8,778 bases of DNA from positions 1 to 8,778 of the forward strand of contig CAZWUZ010000152.1 of assembly GCA_964637655.1 (NCBI GenBank), given 5' to 3'. Shown here in pieces: positions 1-7,043 of this stretch (position 1 is its first letter; every line of letters begins with the position of its first letter). The notes beneath the pieces are model-generated. The model had not been told where the DNA came from. It made no database searches and was given only the letters and a program-made list of their open reading frames with translations. The position numbers and the translations under genes are program-made. The stretch is from CAZWUZ01 sp964637655 [NCBI: uncultured bacterium]. GTDB taxonomy: Bacteria > DAOPZR01.

Positions 1-820
1 TCACGACGATATCCGGCGTCACCCCGAGCCGGCGCAGCGGCGGCAGCGCGGTGTCGACGGCAATGACCACCCCGCGCCCCGCCGCCTGCGTCAGCAGCGC
101 GCCGTTGCCGTCGAGCGACGGGCCGCCGCCGACGACAAACGCCGGGCGGCCGCGCGCACTGCGGTCAAGCCGGGTCACCGGCGGCAGCTGCAGGATTTCC
201 GGCAGCGACTCCCAGAAATGCTGCTGCCAGCGCGGGGCGAAGAGCAGCAGTGTCGCGCGGGTGCGCTGCTCGACGGTAATGCGTTCGGCCAGACGTTCGC
301 GGAAGACGGGGAGGAAGCCGGGATAGAGCGCGTCCGCGCCGTGCAGCGGCACGAACCCCGCCAGCGGCAGCGCGTCGAGGTCCTGCGTTTCCGTCACCTG
401 CGCCGCCGCCGCGTCGGGATCGTCACTGACGATCACCGTCACGTCACGCCGCGCCAGCACCGCGCGCAGGTCGGTGACGCCCAGCGCCCGGGTGAGGATA
501 TCCGCCCGCGGTTCGACGATGACCAGGGGAGCCTGCGGGAAGCGCTGCTGCAGCCCGACGAGGTGGTAGCCGGCGCCGGCGCCGATAACGATGAAGAGCG
601 GGGCGGGGCGCAGGGCGGTAACCACCTCGCGCATCTCCTGCAGCGGGTTGTCCTCGGGGTGCACCGCGCGCTGGCGCAGCGCGTCGAACAGGTTGGGCCA
701 GCGCCCGCGGCTGACCACGCTGACGCTTCCCGGTCCGGTGTTGCGCAGGCGCTCCGCCAGCGCCGGGTGGCGCGTCGCCAGGGCGGCGAGGTTTTCCGCG
801 AAGCGCTCCGCGCCCGCCAT
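1..820 (-). CDS. Maf/DUF115 family protein, probable motility-associated glycosyltransferase (5' part only)
   Basis: The first 273 codons of a gene that continues past the left edge. Residues about 76-109 read as a Rossmann-like segment (FIVIGAGAGYHL, then a P..P.VIVEPR stretch). Residues 229-237 are VVGGGPSLD, followed at 254-273 by AVDTALPPLRRLGVTPDIVV. This second pair is the hallmark of the DUF115 (MptE-like) domain of Maf proteins. Known members transfer nonulosonic acids such as pseudaminic or legionaminic acid onto flagellin in the cytoplasm; relatives act on other glycans. The ATG at 820 is the only reasonable start, because the TAG stop of the upstream penicillin-binding protein gene is in the same frame seven codons before it. 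The 21-base gap lacks a good Shine-Dalgarno sequence, so translation may be coupled. The catalytic C-terminal part is mostly out of view, so neither the sugar nor the acceptor can be told. Family assignment is firm; function is inferred. Confidence 0.85.
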   Translation of the reverse strand, partial: MAGAERFAENLAALATRHPALAERLRNTGPGSVSVVSRGRWPNLFDALRQRAVHPEDNPLQEMREVVTALRPAPLFIVIGAGAGYHLVGLQQRFPQAPLVIVEPRADILTRALGVTDLRAVLARRDVTVIVSDDPDAAAAQVTETQDLDALPLAGFVPLHGADALYPGFLPVFRERLAERITVEQRTRATLLLFAPRWQQHFWESLPEILQLPPVTRLDRSARGRPAFVVGGGPSLDGNGALLTQAAGRGVVIAVDTALPPLRRLGVTPDIVV

Positions 821-841
821 AGTCAGCCGCCGCGGCGCCCG

Positions 842-2701
842 CTACTGCAGGCGGACATACAGTTCGCCGTCCCACACCGAGGTTCCGGCCGCCGGGCGCT
901 GCTCGACGACCAGCCCGGACCCCTCGATGCGCGCGCGCGGGAAGTCGCTGCCGAGCAGGCGGATGACATCGGCCAGTGTCAGCCCGCGCAGGTCGGGCAT
1001 GATCCCCGGTTTACCGTCGTACGCGCTGCTGCGCGCGATCCCCGACGTCCCGCCGATGTCCGCCAGCGTCCCCGGCGCACTGATGCCGAGCTGCGCGAGG
1101 ATACGCTGCGCCACGTCACGGAAGACCGGGGCCGCCACGGTGCCGCCGTAGTAGCCCTCGCGCGTCGGGTCGGTGATCGACACGAGAATGGCGAGTTTCG
1201 GATCATCCGCCGGCGCCACACCGATAAACGAACCGATCCAGCGGTTGTCGTAGTAGCCGCCGGTTTCGAGATTGGGCAGCCGCGCCGTCCCCGTCTTGCC
1301 CGCCACCGAGAAGCCGTTGACCGCCGCCGCCCGGCCCGAGCCCCGCTCCACCACCCCGCGCATCATGCGCAGCAGCGTGCGGGTTGTCCCGTAGCTGACC
1401 ACGCGCCGCACCTCCTGCCGCTGCCCCCGGTGAAGCACCGTACCGTCGCGCGTGGTCACCGCGCGCACCAGGCGGGGCCGCAACAGCACGCCGCCGTTGG
1501 CGATGGCCGCCGCCGCTGTGGCCATCTGCAGCGGCGTCACCATAATCTCATAGCCGATGGCGAGCGAGTGACGCGACTGGCCCGACCAGCGCTCCGGGCG
1601 GTAAAGCGCCCCGCCGACCTCCCCGCGCAGTTCGATGCCCGTCGGCAGGCCGAACCCGAAATCGCGCAACACCGCATACAGGTCGCGCGGCTGGATGCCG
1701 TCGATGGCCTCGACCATCCCGACATTGCATGAGTTGGCGAGCACGTCCGCGAAGGTCTGGTCGCCGTGATTGTGCACGCAATGGATCGTGCGCCCGGCGC
1801 GGCTGATATACCCGGGACAGAAGAACCGGCGGTTGAGGTCCACCGCACGCTTCTCCAGCAGCGCCGCCGCGTCGAAGATCTTGAAGATCGAGCCGGGCTC
1901 GAAGACGTCGGTGATGGTGCGGTTGCGCAGCCGCGGGCGGCTTGCCGTGTCGAGATAGTCGCCGTAGCGGTTCGGGTCGAAGGTCGGCCACGACGCCATG
2001 GCCAGCACGTCGCCGCTGCGCACGTCGAGCACCACCACCGTGCCGCCACGCGCCCCGTACTTCTCGCAGCTGCTGCCCAGCTCCTCGGTGGCGATATGCT
2101 GCGTCAGGTGGTCGATGGTCAGCGTCACCCGCGCCGGTTCCGGGTTGTCCTCGGCGTGATAGCGCAGCCAGCGGTCGCCCCACAGTTCCATCCCCTCGAG
2201 CCCGCGGTCATCACCGCTGACAAACCCGAGCAGGTGCGCCCCGAGATCGTCATACGGGTAGACGCGCCGGTATTGCGTTTCGAGGGTGATGTGGTCGAGC
2301 CGCAGCCGCCGCACCGCGTCCGCCTGTGCCGGCGAAATGGCGCGGGCCAGCCAGACCAGTCCGCTCCGCTGCTGCAGTTTCGCCAGCAGTTCCGCCTCCG
2401 GCAGGCCGAGCACCGGTGCCAGCCGTTCCGCTGTCCGCTGCCGCTTCTCCGGCAGGATGCGCAGCGCGTTGGCCGCCACCGACTGTTCGGCCACGCTCAG
2501 CGCCAGTTTGACCCCGTTGACGTCGGTGATGGTGCCGCGCGCCGCGACGGAATAGGAGACGCCGCCGGTCGCCATCCGCCGCAGATTCGCCTCCGCCCCC
2601 AGCACGTGCACCCAGGCCAGTCGCGCAAAGAGCAGCACAAACGCGCCCAGCACAAAACCGCTGAGCACGCGCACCCGCTGCCGCATCAGGTCATCAATCA
2701 T
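842..2701 (-). CDS. ftsI: Class B penicillin-binding protein, FtsI type, with C-terminal PASTA domain
   Basis: Monofunctional D,D-transpeptidase that cross-links peptidoglycan outside the inner membrane, most likely at the septum. The 619 residues start with a short cytoplasmic tail and one membrane segment (about 14-33). A dimerisation domain opens with ARGTITDVNG (54-63). The transpeptidase domain has all three motifs: SIFK at 271-274 (catalytic Ser271), SCN at 324-326 and KTG at 469-471. A single PASTA-like domain fills about 564-619 (MPDLRGLTLADVIRLL). The start overlaps the lepB stop by four bases (ATGA), which argues for coupling; Met6 is an alternative start. The overall pattern (RG.I.D.NG lead-in and PASTA tail) fits FtsI/PbpB better than the elongation PBP2. 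Unusually, it is not flanked by mraW, ftsL or murE but sits between lepB and a Maf-like gene. Class B PBP is certain; the ftsI symbol is likely. Confidence 0.9.
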   Translation of the reverse strand: MIDDLMRQRVRVLSGFVLGAFVLLFARLAWVHVLGAEANLRRMATGGVSYSVAARGTITDVNGVKLALSVAEQSVAANALRILPEKRQRTAERLAPVLGLPEAELLAKLQQRSGLVWLARAISPAQADAVRRLRLDHITLETQYRRVYPYDDLGAHLLGFVSGDDRGLEGMELWGDRWLRYHAEDNPEPARVTLTIDHLTQHIATEELGSSCEKYGARGGTVVVLDVRSGDVLAMASWPTFDPNRYGDYLDTASRPRLRNRTITDVFEPGSIFKIFDAAALLEKRAVDLNRRFFCPGYISRAGRTIHCVHNHGDQTFADVLANSCNVGMVEAIDGIQPRDLYAVLRDFGFGLPTGIELRGEVGGALYRPERWSGQSRHSLAIGYEIMVTPLQMATAAAAIANGGVLLRPRLVRAVTTRDGTVLHRGQRQEVRRVVSYGTTRTLLRMMRGVVERGSGRAAAVNGFSVAGKTGTARLPNLETGGYYDNRWIGSFIGVAPADDPKLAILVSITDPTREGYYGGTVAAPVFRDVAQRILAQLGISAPGTLADIGGTSGIARSSAYDGKPGIMPDLRGLTLADVIRLLGSDFPRARIEGSGLVVEQRPAAGTSVWDGELYVRLQ

Positions 2702-3432
2702 TCGATCGGGCCAAGCCGCGCAAACGGCCAGTAGATGCAGAAGGCCTTGCCCAGCAGGTTGGGGCGCGGCATGAACCCCCAGAAGCGGCTGTCGGCGCTG
2801 TTGTCGCGATTGTCACCCATGACAAAATACCACGCGCCCGTCACCGTCAGTTCCGTCACCGGGCGGTTGTCGAGGTAGCACTGCGCGCCGACCCAGCGCA
2901 GTTCCTCCCCGCGCTGGCGGCAGAGTTCGCGGTAGGCAAGTTTCGCATCGTCTGTCAGCCCGGCCAGCTGCACCGTCTCGCCGTCGCGCGGCACGTGCAC
3001 CGGCCCGTACTCGTCGCGCGTCAGCTGGCGCGGCACCCCGCGGTGGATGGCGTAGGGCTCGGTCAGCTCGGTGCCGTTGACATAGACCAGGCCGCCGCGC
3101 ACCGCGACCGTGTCGCCCGGGCAGCCGATGACCCGCTTGATGTAGTCCTTGGCTTCCCCGGGCCCGGGATAGACGAAGACGATGATGTCCCCCCGCTGCG
3201 GGTCGCTGAACCGGTAGATGAAGCGGTTGACCAGCACATGGTCGTCGATGAGCAGCGTATCCTCCATCGACGACGAGGGGATGAAGAAGGCCTGCACGAT
3301 GAAATAGCGGATGAGCAGCGCGAGGGTGACCGCGACGACCACCGTCTCGACCACCTCGCGCAGCGCCGAAGTACGCTGCCGCCCCCACAGCGCGCCATAG
3401 CGCTCCCGCAGCCGTCGCCAGGATGTCCGCAT
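2698..3432 (-). CDS. lepB: Type I signal peptidase
   Basis: Membrane-bound serine/lysine protease that removes signal peptides from exported proteins on the outer face of the cytoplasmic membrane. The 244 residues begin with a basic cytoplasmic tail, then one membrane segment (about 28-48). Box B follows as FIPSSSMEDTL, with catalytic Ser55. The general-base lysine is Lys99 in DYIKRVIGCPGD, and box E is GDNRDNSADSRFWG at 206-219. A moderately long insert (about 125-190) separates the lysine box from box E, as in many Gram-negative enzymes. All catalytic residues are present and the length is normal for the family. The start is 14 bases after the stop of the small upstream gene, with only a weak, distant Shine-Dalgarno-like AGGGA. 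The 3' end overlaps the penicillin-binding protein gene by four bases. The three genes are probably one transcript from the promoter at 3807-3835. Confidence 0.96.
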   Translation of the reverse strand: MRTSWRRLRERYGALWGRQRTSALREVVETVVVAVTLALLIRYFIVQAFFIPSSSMEDTLLIDDHVLVNRFIYRFSDPQRGDIIVFVYPGPGEAKDYIKRVIGCPGDTVAVRGGLVYVNGTELTEPYAIHRGVPRQLTRDEYGPVHVPRDGETVQLAGLTDDAKLAYRELCRQRGEELRWVGAQCYLDNRPVTELTVTGAWYFVMGDNRDNSADSRFWGFMPRPNLLGKAFCIYWPFARLGPIE

Positions 3433-3446
3433 GGCCGTTCGTGTCC

Positions 3447-3779
3447 CTACTTGAGGAACACTTTTTTGATGTTCCAGTTCTTGAGTTTTTCGATCTGCTT
3501 TTTGTTGAGCACGGTCCCCGCCTCGAGCAGCACCATCTTGTTGGCGTTGTCGTGCACGTCCTCCGCCAGCGTGTCACCCTCCTGCAGCGACTCGACGCTG
3601 GTGTAGGATCCCGTCCCGCCGCTGCTGCGCTTCGCCGGGCCCGACGCCGCGGGTCGCTGCTCCTCCTTGAGCGTGCGCAACACGAAACGGATGTTGCGGT
3701 TTTTCAGTTTCAGCGCGATGATCACCCCGAGCAGCAGGATGACACTGACCACGATGATGGCGATTTCCCTGGTTTCCAT
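3447..3779 (-). CDS. Small membrane-anchored protein with a domain like the HD-GYP lead-in segment
   Basis: 110 residues, not assigned to a named family. It has an N-terminal membrane helix (about 6-24, EIAIIVVSVILLLGVIIAL), a basic stretch, a Gly/Ser-rich linker (about 44-60) and a compact C-terminal domain (about 64-110). That domain reads SLQEGDTLAEDV, then VLLEAGTVLNKKQIEKL, then IKKVFLK. It follows the pattern L..GM.LAEDV....G..LL..GT.L....I..L...I..V.V, which I know from the segment preceding HD-GYP cyclic-di-GMP phosphodiesterase domains. No HD-GYP domain is present here, so it may be a stand-alone regulatory or protein-interaction module held at the membrane. It is the first gene after a strong promoter and 14 bases ahead of lepB. 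A G-rich Shine-Dalgarno-like run (around 3790-3798) lies 10-14 bases before the ATG. The 3' end is markedly AT-rich (37% GC over 3451-3510). That it is a gene is well supported; its function is unknown. Confidence 0.85.
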   Translation of the reverse strand: METREIAIIVVSVILLLGVIIALKLKNRNIRFVLRTLKEEQRPAASGPAKRSSGGTGSYTSVESLQEGDTLAEDVHDNANKMVLLEAGTVLNKKQIEKLKNWNIKKVFLK

Positions 3780-3806
3780 GCGCTTGCGGCCCCCCTCCCC
3801 GTGGCG

Positions 3807-3835
3807 ATTCTATCCCGTCGGTTTTTTCCTGTCAA
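3807..3835 (-). promoter_or_regulatory. Sigma70-type promoter for the small-protein/lepB/ftsI/maf unit
   Basis: On the minus strand, a perfect -35 box TTGACA (3830-3835) is followed by a 17-base spacer and a -10 box TAGAAT (3807-3812), one base from consensus. The predicted transcript start is near 3800, giving a leader of about 20 bases that holds a G-rich Shine-Dalgarno-like run before the ATG at 3779. The -35 box lies only four bases past the phosphorylase stop codon. This is the best promoter match in the window and stands out against the high-GC background. Confidence 0.8.
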
Positions 3836-3839
3836 CCGC

Positions 3840-6458
3840 CTACGCCCAGGCGATCAGCCCCGTCTCGAACGGGTTCAGGTCCTGCGCGTGGCGCGGCAGC
3901 ACGCGCACCCCGATGCCGTGCCGCCCGCTCTCGGTAAAGCGGAACGTGCCGCGGTAGGCCACCCCGCCGTCCGCAACCGCGCCTGCCGTCATCGGCAACG
4001 CCGCGCCGCGTACCACCTCGCCGCGCGAATCGAGCGGCCCGCAGACCAGTTCCACCGCCAGTTCCGCCGGCGGCAGCCCGCCGGTCTGCAGTACAATGCT
4101 CACCTCGTGCTCGAGCCCGACCGCGTACTCCGCCTCCGCGCCGCCGCTCACCGCCACCGACTTCACCTTCACCTGCGGCCAGGCCGCGCGCACCTTCTCC
4201 TGCCAGCGCGCCAGTTCGCCGAGCAGCGCCGCCTGCCCGAGCAGCGCCGAGCCGCGCTGATGCCCCGGCAGGTAGAACTGCTGACAGTATTCCTCGACCA
4301 TGCGGTCGGTGTTGAACGCCGGCACCAGGTGGCAGAGGCACGACTTCATCATCTCCAGCCACTGCCGCGGCAGCCCGTCGGCACCGCGCGTGTAGAAGGT
4401 CGGCACCACTTCCTTTTCCAGCAGGTCGTAGAGCGCGTTGGCATCGATGTCGTCCTGCCGCTCCAGCTCCGCCGGTTCGAGATGCTCGCTGCGATCGCCG
4501 ATGGCCCAGCCCGCCCCCTGCCGGTATCCCTCGTCCCACCACCCGTCGAGCACCGACAGGTTGAGCACGCCGTTGGCCGCCGCCTTCATCCCGCTGGTGC
4601 CGCTCGCCTCGAGCGGCCGGCGCGGGTTGTTCAGCCACACATCAGCCCCGCTCACCAGGTAGCGTGCCACGCAGATGTCGTAGTCCTCGATGAAGACGAT
4701 GCGCCCGCGCAGTTCGGGCTCGCGCTGCAGGTGGACGATCTGCTTGATCAGTTCCTTGCCGAGATTGTCCTTGGGGTGCGCCTTGCCGGCGATGATGATC
4801 TGCACCGGGCGCGCCGGGTCGCCGCTGACGATCCGCTTGAGACGCTCCACGTCGCGGAAGAGCAGGTTGGCGCGCTTGTAGGTGGCGAACCGCCGCGCGA
4901 AACCGATGGTCAGGATGTCGGGGCGCAGCGCCTCGCCCGCGCTCGCCACTTCCGTGTTCAACCCGTGCTTCGCCTCCGTCTGCGCCGCCAGCCGCTTGCG
5001 CGCGAACGACACCAGCCGCTGCCGCCGCCGCTCATGCGCCCGCCACAGTTCCTCGCCCGGGATCCGCTCGACGCGCGCCCAGACATCCGCCTTCGCCGTG
5101 TGGCTGATCCACCCCGGGCCGAGGTAGCGGTGGTAGAGGCCGCCCAGTTCGCCGGACACCCACGAGCGCACGTGCACCCCGTTGGTGATGTGCCCGATCG
5201 GCACCTCGTCGGTCTGCGCCGAGGGCCAGACCTCGTCGAACATCAGGCGCGACACCTCGCCGTGCAGCTTGCTCACGCCGTTGCGGTACGCCGAGGTGCG
5301 CAGCGCGAAGACCGCCATGTTGAAGTCGTTTTTCTCGTCCGCCAGCGGGCTTTTGCCCAGCGCCAGCACGCGCGCCAGCGGCAGGCCGCGCTGCTCGCAG
5401 TAGGGGGCGAGGTACTTCTCCACCATCGCCAGCGGGAAGCGGTCGATCCCCGCCGGCACCGGCGTGTGCGTGGTAAACAGCGTGCGCGCCTGAGCTGCCA
5501 GCCGCGCTTCGTCGAACCCGAGCTTCCGCTCCTGCATCAGGTGGCGGATCTGCGCCAGCGCGAGGAACGCCGAGTGCCCCTCGTTCATGTGGCAGAAGGT
5601 CGGGGTGCGCCCGCTGGCGAGCAGCGCGCGGTAGCCGCCGATGCCGAGCAGCACTTCCTGGCGGATGCGCAATTCCGTGTCGCCGCCATACAGTTGTGCC
5701 GTCAGTGCGCGCACGGGTTCCGGGTTCTCCGGCAGGTTGGCATCGAGCAGCAGCAGCGTCACGCGCCCGACCAGCACCTGCCACACCTGCACGGTGAACG
5801 TGCTCTTGCCGTCAGGGACGCTCACCCGCAGCGGCTTGCCGTCCGCGCCCGCCACCAGTTGCAGCGGCAGGTTGTAGAAATCGAGCGGCGAATAGAATTC
5901 CTGCTGCCAGCCGTCCTGGTTGAGGTTCTGCCGGAAGTACCCCTCGCGGTAGAGCAGCCCGACGCCGGTCAGCGGCAGCCCGAGGTCGCTCGCCGACTTG
6001 AGGTGATCCCCCGCCAGCAGCCCGAGCCCGCCGGAATAACTCTGCAGCGCCTCGGTCAGCCCGAACTCCATCGAGAAGTAGGCGATGGTGCAGCCCGCGT
6101 TCTCCGCCGCGTGACGCGAGCGGTACCAGGTGTTCATCGGCATCCGCTCGGGATCCGCCGACGGGTTCCCTGCCTGCAGGTAGTCGTCGAAGTGGCGCAA
6201 CACCCGCGCGTAAAAGGCGCGGAAGGCGTCATCCTCGGCCGCAGCCAGCAGCTTCTCCTGCGGGATGCGCCCGAGCAGCGCGACCGGGTTGTGGTAGGTC
6301 TCCTCCCACAGTTCGTCACTCAGCCGGCGGAACAGTTCCACCCCTTCGGTATTCCAGCACCACCACAGGTTGTAGGCCAGTTCTTCGAGCCGCTTGAGCG
6401 CCGGCGGCAGGTTCGGCCGCACCCGCATCGTTTTCAGCAGTTTGATACCCATCGTCAT
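3840..6458 (-). CDS. glgP: Alpha-glucan (glycogen/maltodextrin) phosphorylase, DUF3417-containing type
   Basis: PLP-dependent GT35 enzyme that releases glucose-1-phosphate from glycogen or maltodextrins in the cytoplasm. Of 872 residues, about 10-110 form the DUF3417 N-terminal domain (LEELAYNLWWCWN at 24-36). The phosphorylase core follows: TIAYFSMEFGLTEALQSYSGGLG at about 124-146 (abridged motif YFSMEFG), NEGHSAF at 292-298, THTPVPAG at 330-337 and ITNGVHVRSW at 424-433. The PLP site is EASGTSGMKAAANG at 617-630, with Lys625 as the expected Schiff-base lysine. This is the Thermus/Thermotoga-like subgroup, not the E. coli GlgP/MalP subgroup. The C-terminal 100 or so residues look like a beta-rich accessory region. 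The gene overlaps the queH stop by one base (TAATG). Two ATGs compete, at 6458 and 6452; the second is better spaced from the Shine-Dalgarno sequence and would give 870 residues. Substrate chain length cannot be read from the sequence. Confidence 0.94.
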   Translation of the reverse strand: MTMGIKLLKTMRVRPNLPPALKRLEELAYNLWWCWNTEGVELFRRLSDELWEETYHNPVALLGRIPQEKLLAAAEDDAFRAFYARVLRHFDDYLQAGNPSADPERMPMNTWYRSRHAAENAGCTIAYFSMEFGLTEALQSYSGGLGLLAGDHLKSASDLGLPLTGVGLLYREGYFRQNLNQDGWQQEFYSPLDFYNLPLQLVAGADGKPLRVSVPDGKSTFTVQVWQVLVGRVTLLLLDANLPENPEPVRALTAQLYGGDTELRIRQEVLLGIGGYRALLASGRTPTFCHMNEGHSAFLALAQIRHLMQERKLGFDEARLAAQARTLFTTHTPVPAGIDRFPLAMVEKYLAPYCEQRGLPLARVLALGKSPLADEKNDFNMAVFALRTSAYRNGVSKLHGEVSRLMFDEVWPSAQTDEVPIGHITNGVHVRSWVSGELGGLYHRYLGPGWISHTAKADVWARVERIPGEELWRAHERRRQRLVSFARKRLAAQTEAKHGLNTEVASAGEALRPDILTIGFARRFATYKRANLLFRDVERLKRIVSGDPARPVQIIIAGKAHPKDNLGKELIKQIVHLQREPELRGRIVFIEDYDICVARYLVSGADVWLNNPRRPLEASGTSGMKAAANGVLNLSVLDGWWDEGYRQGAGWAIGDRSEHLEPAELERQDDIDANALYDLLEKEVVPTFYTRGADGLPRQWLEMMKSCLCHLVPAFNTDRMVEEYCQQFYLPGHQRGSALLGQAALLGELARWQEKVRAAWPQVKVKSVAVSGGAEAEYAVGLEHEVSIVLQTGGLPPAELAVELVCGPLDSRGEVVRGAALPMTAGAVADGGVAYRGTFRFTESGRHGIGVRVLPRHAQDLNPFETGLIAWA

Positions 6459-7036
6459 TACTCCTCCGTCGCGGCCTGCGCCGCGCGTTTGCGTGCGCGT
6501 GCCTGCCGCCGCTGATAGCGTTCGTTATCACTGTAAATACACCCGCAGTAATTCTGCAGGTACAGACCCCATGCCCGCGCCTGCTGCTGCGCCGCGCGGA
6601 ACTGCGGCCGCCAGTCTGCGCTGATAAACTCAATTCCCGTACGCGCTGCCGCCGCCTGCCCCGCCGCGAGAATCGCCTCCCGGTCGAGATAGGGGCTCAC
6701 CAGCATGGTCGTGGTAAACGCGCGGTACCCGTGTGCCGCCGCGTACGCCGCCGTCGCGTCGAGCCGCTGCCGCAGGCAGACCGGGCAGCGGTCCACGCCG
6801 CCCGCCGGGATGCCGGCCAGCCACGCCGCGGCATCATAATCGCCCGTCGTCTGCACCGTCAGGCCCAGCCGCAGCGCCGCCGCCCGCAGGTGTTCCTCCC
6901 GCCGCAGGTACTCCGCCGCCGGGTGAATGTTCGGGTTATACCATAAAACGTCGGGAACGTCACCGCGCGCGATGAGTTCCGCCGCCGGGGCCAGCAGGCA
7001 GGGCCCGCAGCAGGCATGCAGCAGCAGGTCAGCCAT
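6458..7036 (-). CDS. queH: Epoxyqueuosine reductase QueH
   Basis: Last step of queuosine synthesis: reduction of epoxyqueuosine in the wobble position of tRNAs for Tyr, His, Asn and Asp. QueH (formerly DUF208) is an iron-sulfur enzyme that replaces the unrelated cobalamin enzyme QueG in many bacteria. The 192 residues carry the family cysteines: HACCGPC at 7-13 (Cys9, Cys10, Cys13), CPVC at 84-87, and NYCGCIYS at 162-169 (Cys164, Cys166). The conserved YNPNIHP (33-39) and TTTMLVSPY (108-116) segments are also present. Length is typical for the family, and the Arg/Ala-rich tail after about residue 173 looks disordered. The start is 7 bases after the ruvB stop with no clear Shine-Dalgarno sequence, which suggests coupling. 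No other queuosine genes are in view. Confidence 0.95.
   Translation of the reverse strand: MADLLLHACCGPCLLAPAAELIARGDVPDVLWYNPNIHPAAEYLRREEHLRAAALRLGLTVQTTGDYDAAAWLAGIPAGGVDRCPVCLRQRLDATAAYAAAHGYRAFTTTMLVSPYLDREAILAAGQAAAARTGIEFISADWRPQFRAAQQQARAWGLYLQNYCGCIYSDNERYQRRQARARKRAAQAATEE
6461..6467 (-). promoter_or_regulatory. Shine-Dalgarno sequence of the phosphorylase gene
   Basis: GGAGGAG on the minus strand, inside the last codons of queH. Its AGGAG part lies 2 bases from the ATG at 6458 and 8 bases from the in-frame ATG at 6452. The spacing therefore favours Met3 (MGIKLLKT) as the true start, although the TAATG overlap suits re-initiation at the first ATG. Confidence 0.6.
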
Positions 7037-7043
7037 AACGCGC

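Noticed and set aside
444-875. 143-codon minus-strand frame overlapping the start of the Maf-like gene
   Set aside because: Out of frame with the DUF115-encoding frame; low-complexity Arg/Ala/Gly/Pro product.
218-1732. 504-codon plus-strand open frame opposite the Maf-like and PBP genes
   Set aside because: Arg/His/Ala-rich composition, no motifs, and it spans two real genes on the other strand; a GC-driven shadow.
1766-2734. 322-codon plus-strand open frame opposite the N-terminal half of the PBP
   Set aside because: Low-complexity Arg/Val/His content with no domain, and fully covered by a convincing PBP reading frame.
3819-3838. Small inverted repeat (CGGTT...AACCG) after the phosphorylase gene, considered as a terminator
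   Set aside because: Only 5-bp arms around a 10-base loop and no T-run downstream on the minus strand; it is better explained by overlap with the promoter's -35 region.
3423-6515. Very long open frame (1030 codons) on the plus strand opposite the phosphorylase
   Set aside because: It is rich in Arg, His, Gln and Pro with no recognisable domain, as expected from the antisense of a high-GC gene. The opposite strand encodes a complete, motif-perfect phosphorylase and part of the small gene.
6521-6570. Relatively AT-rich patch near the 3' end of queH, considered as a promoter for the phosphorylase
   Set aside because: No -35/-10 pair with acceptable spacing; the patch encodes the conserved NYCGCIYS cysteine motif.
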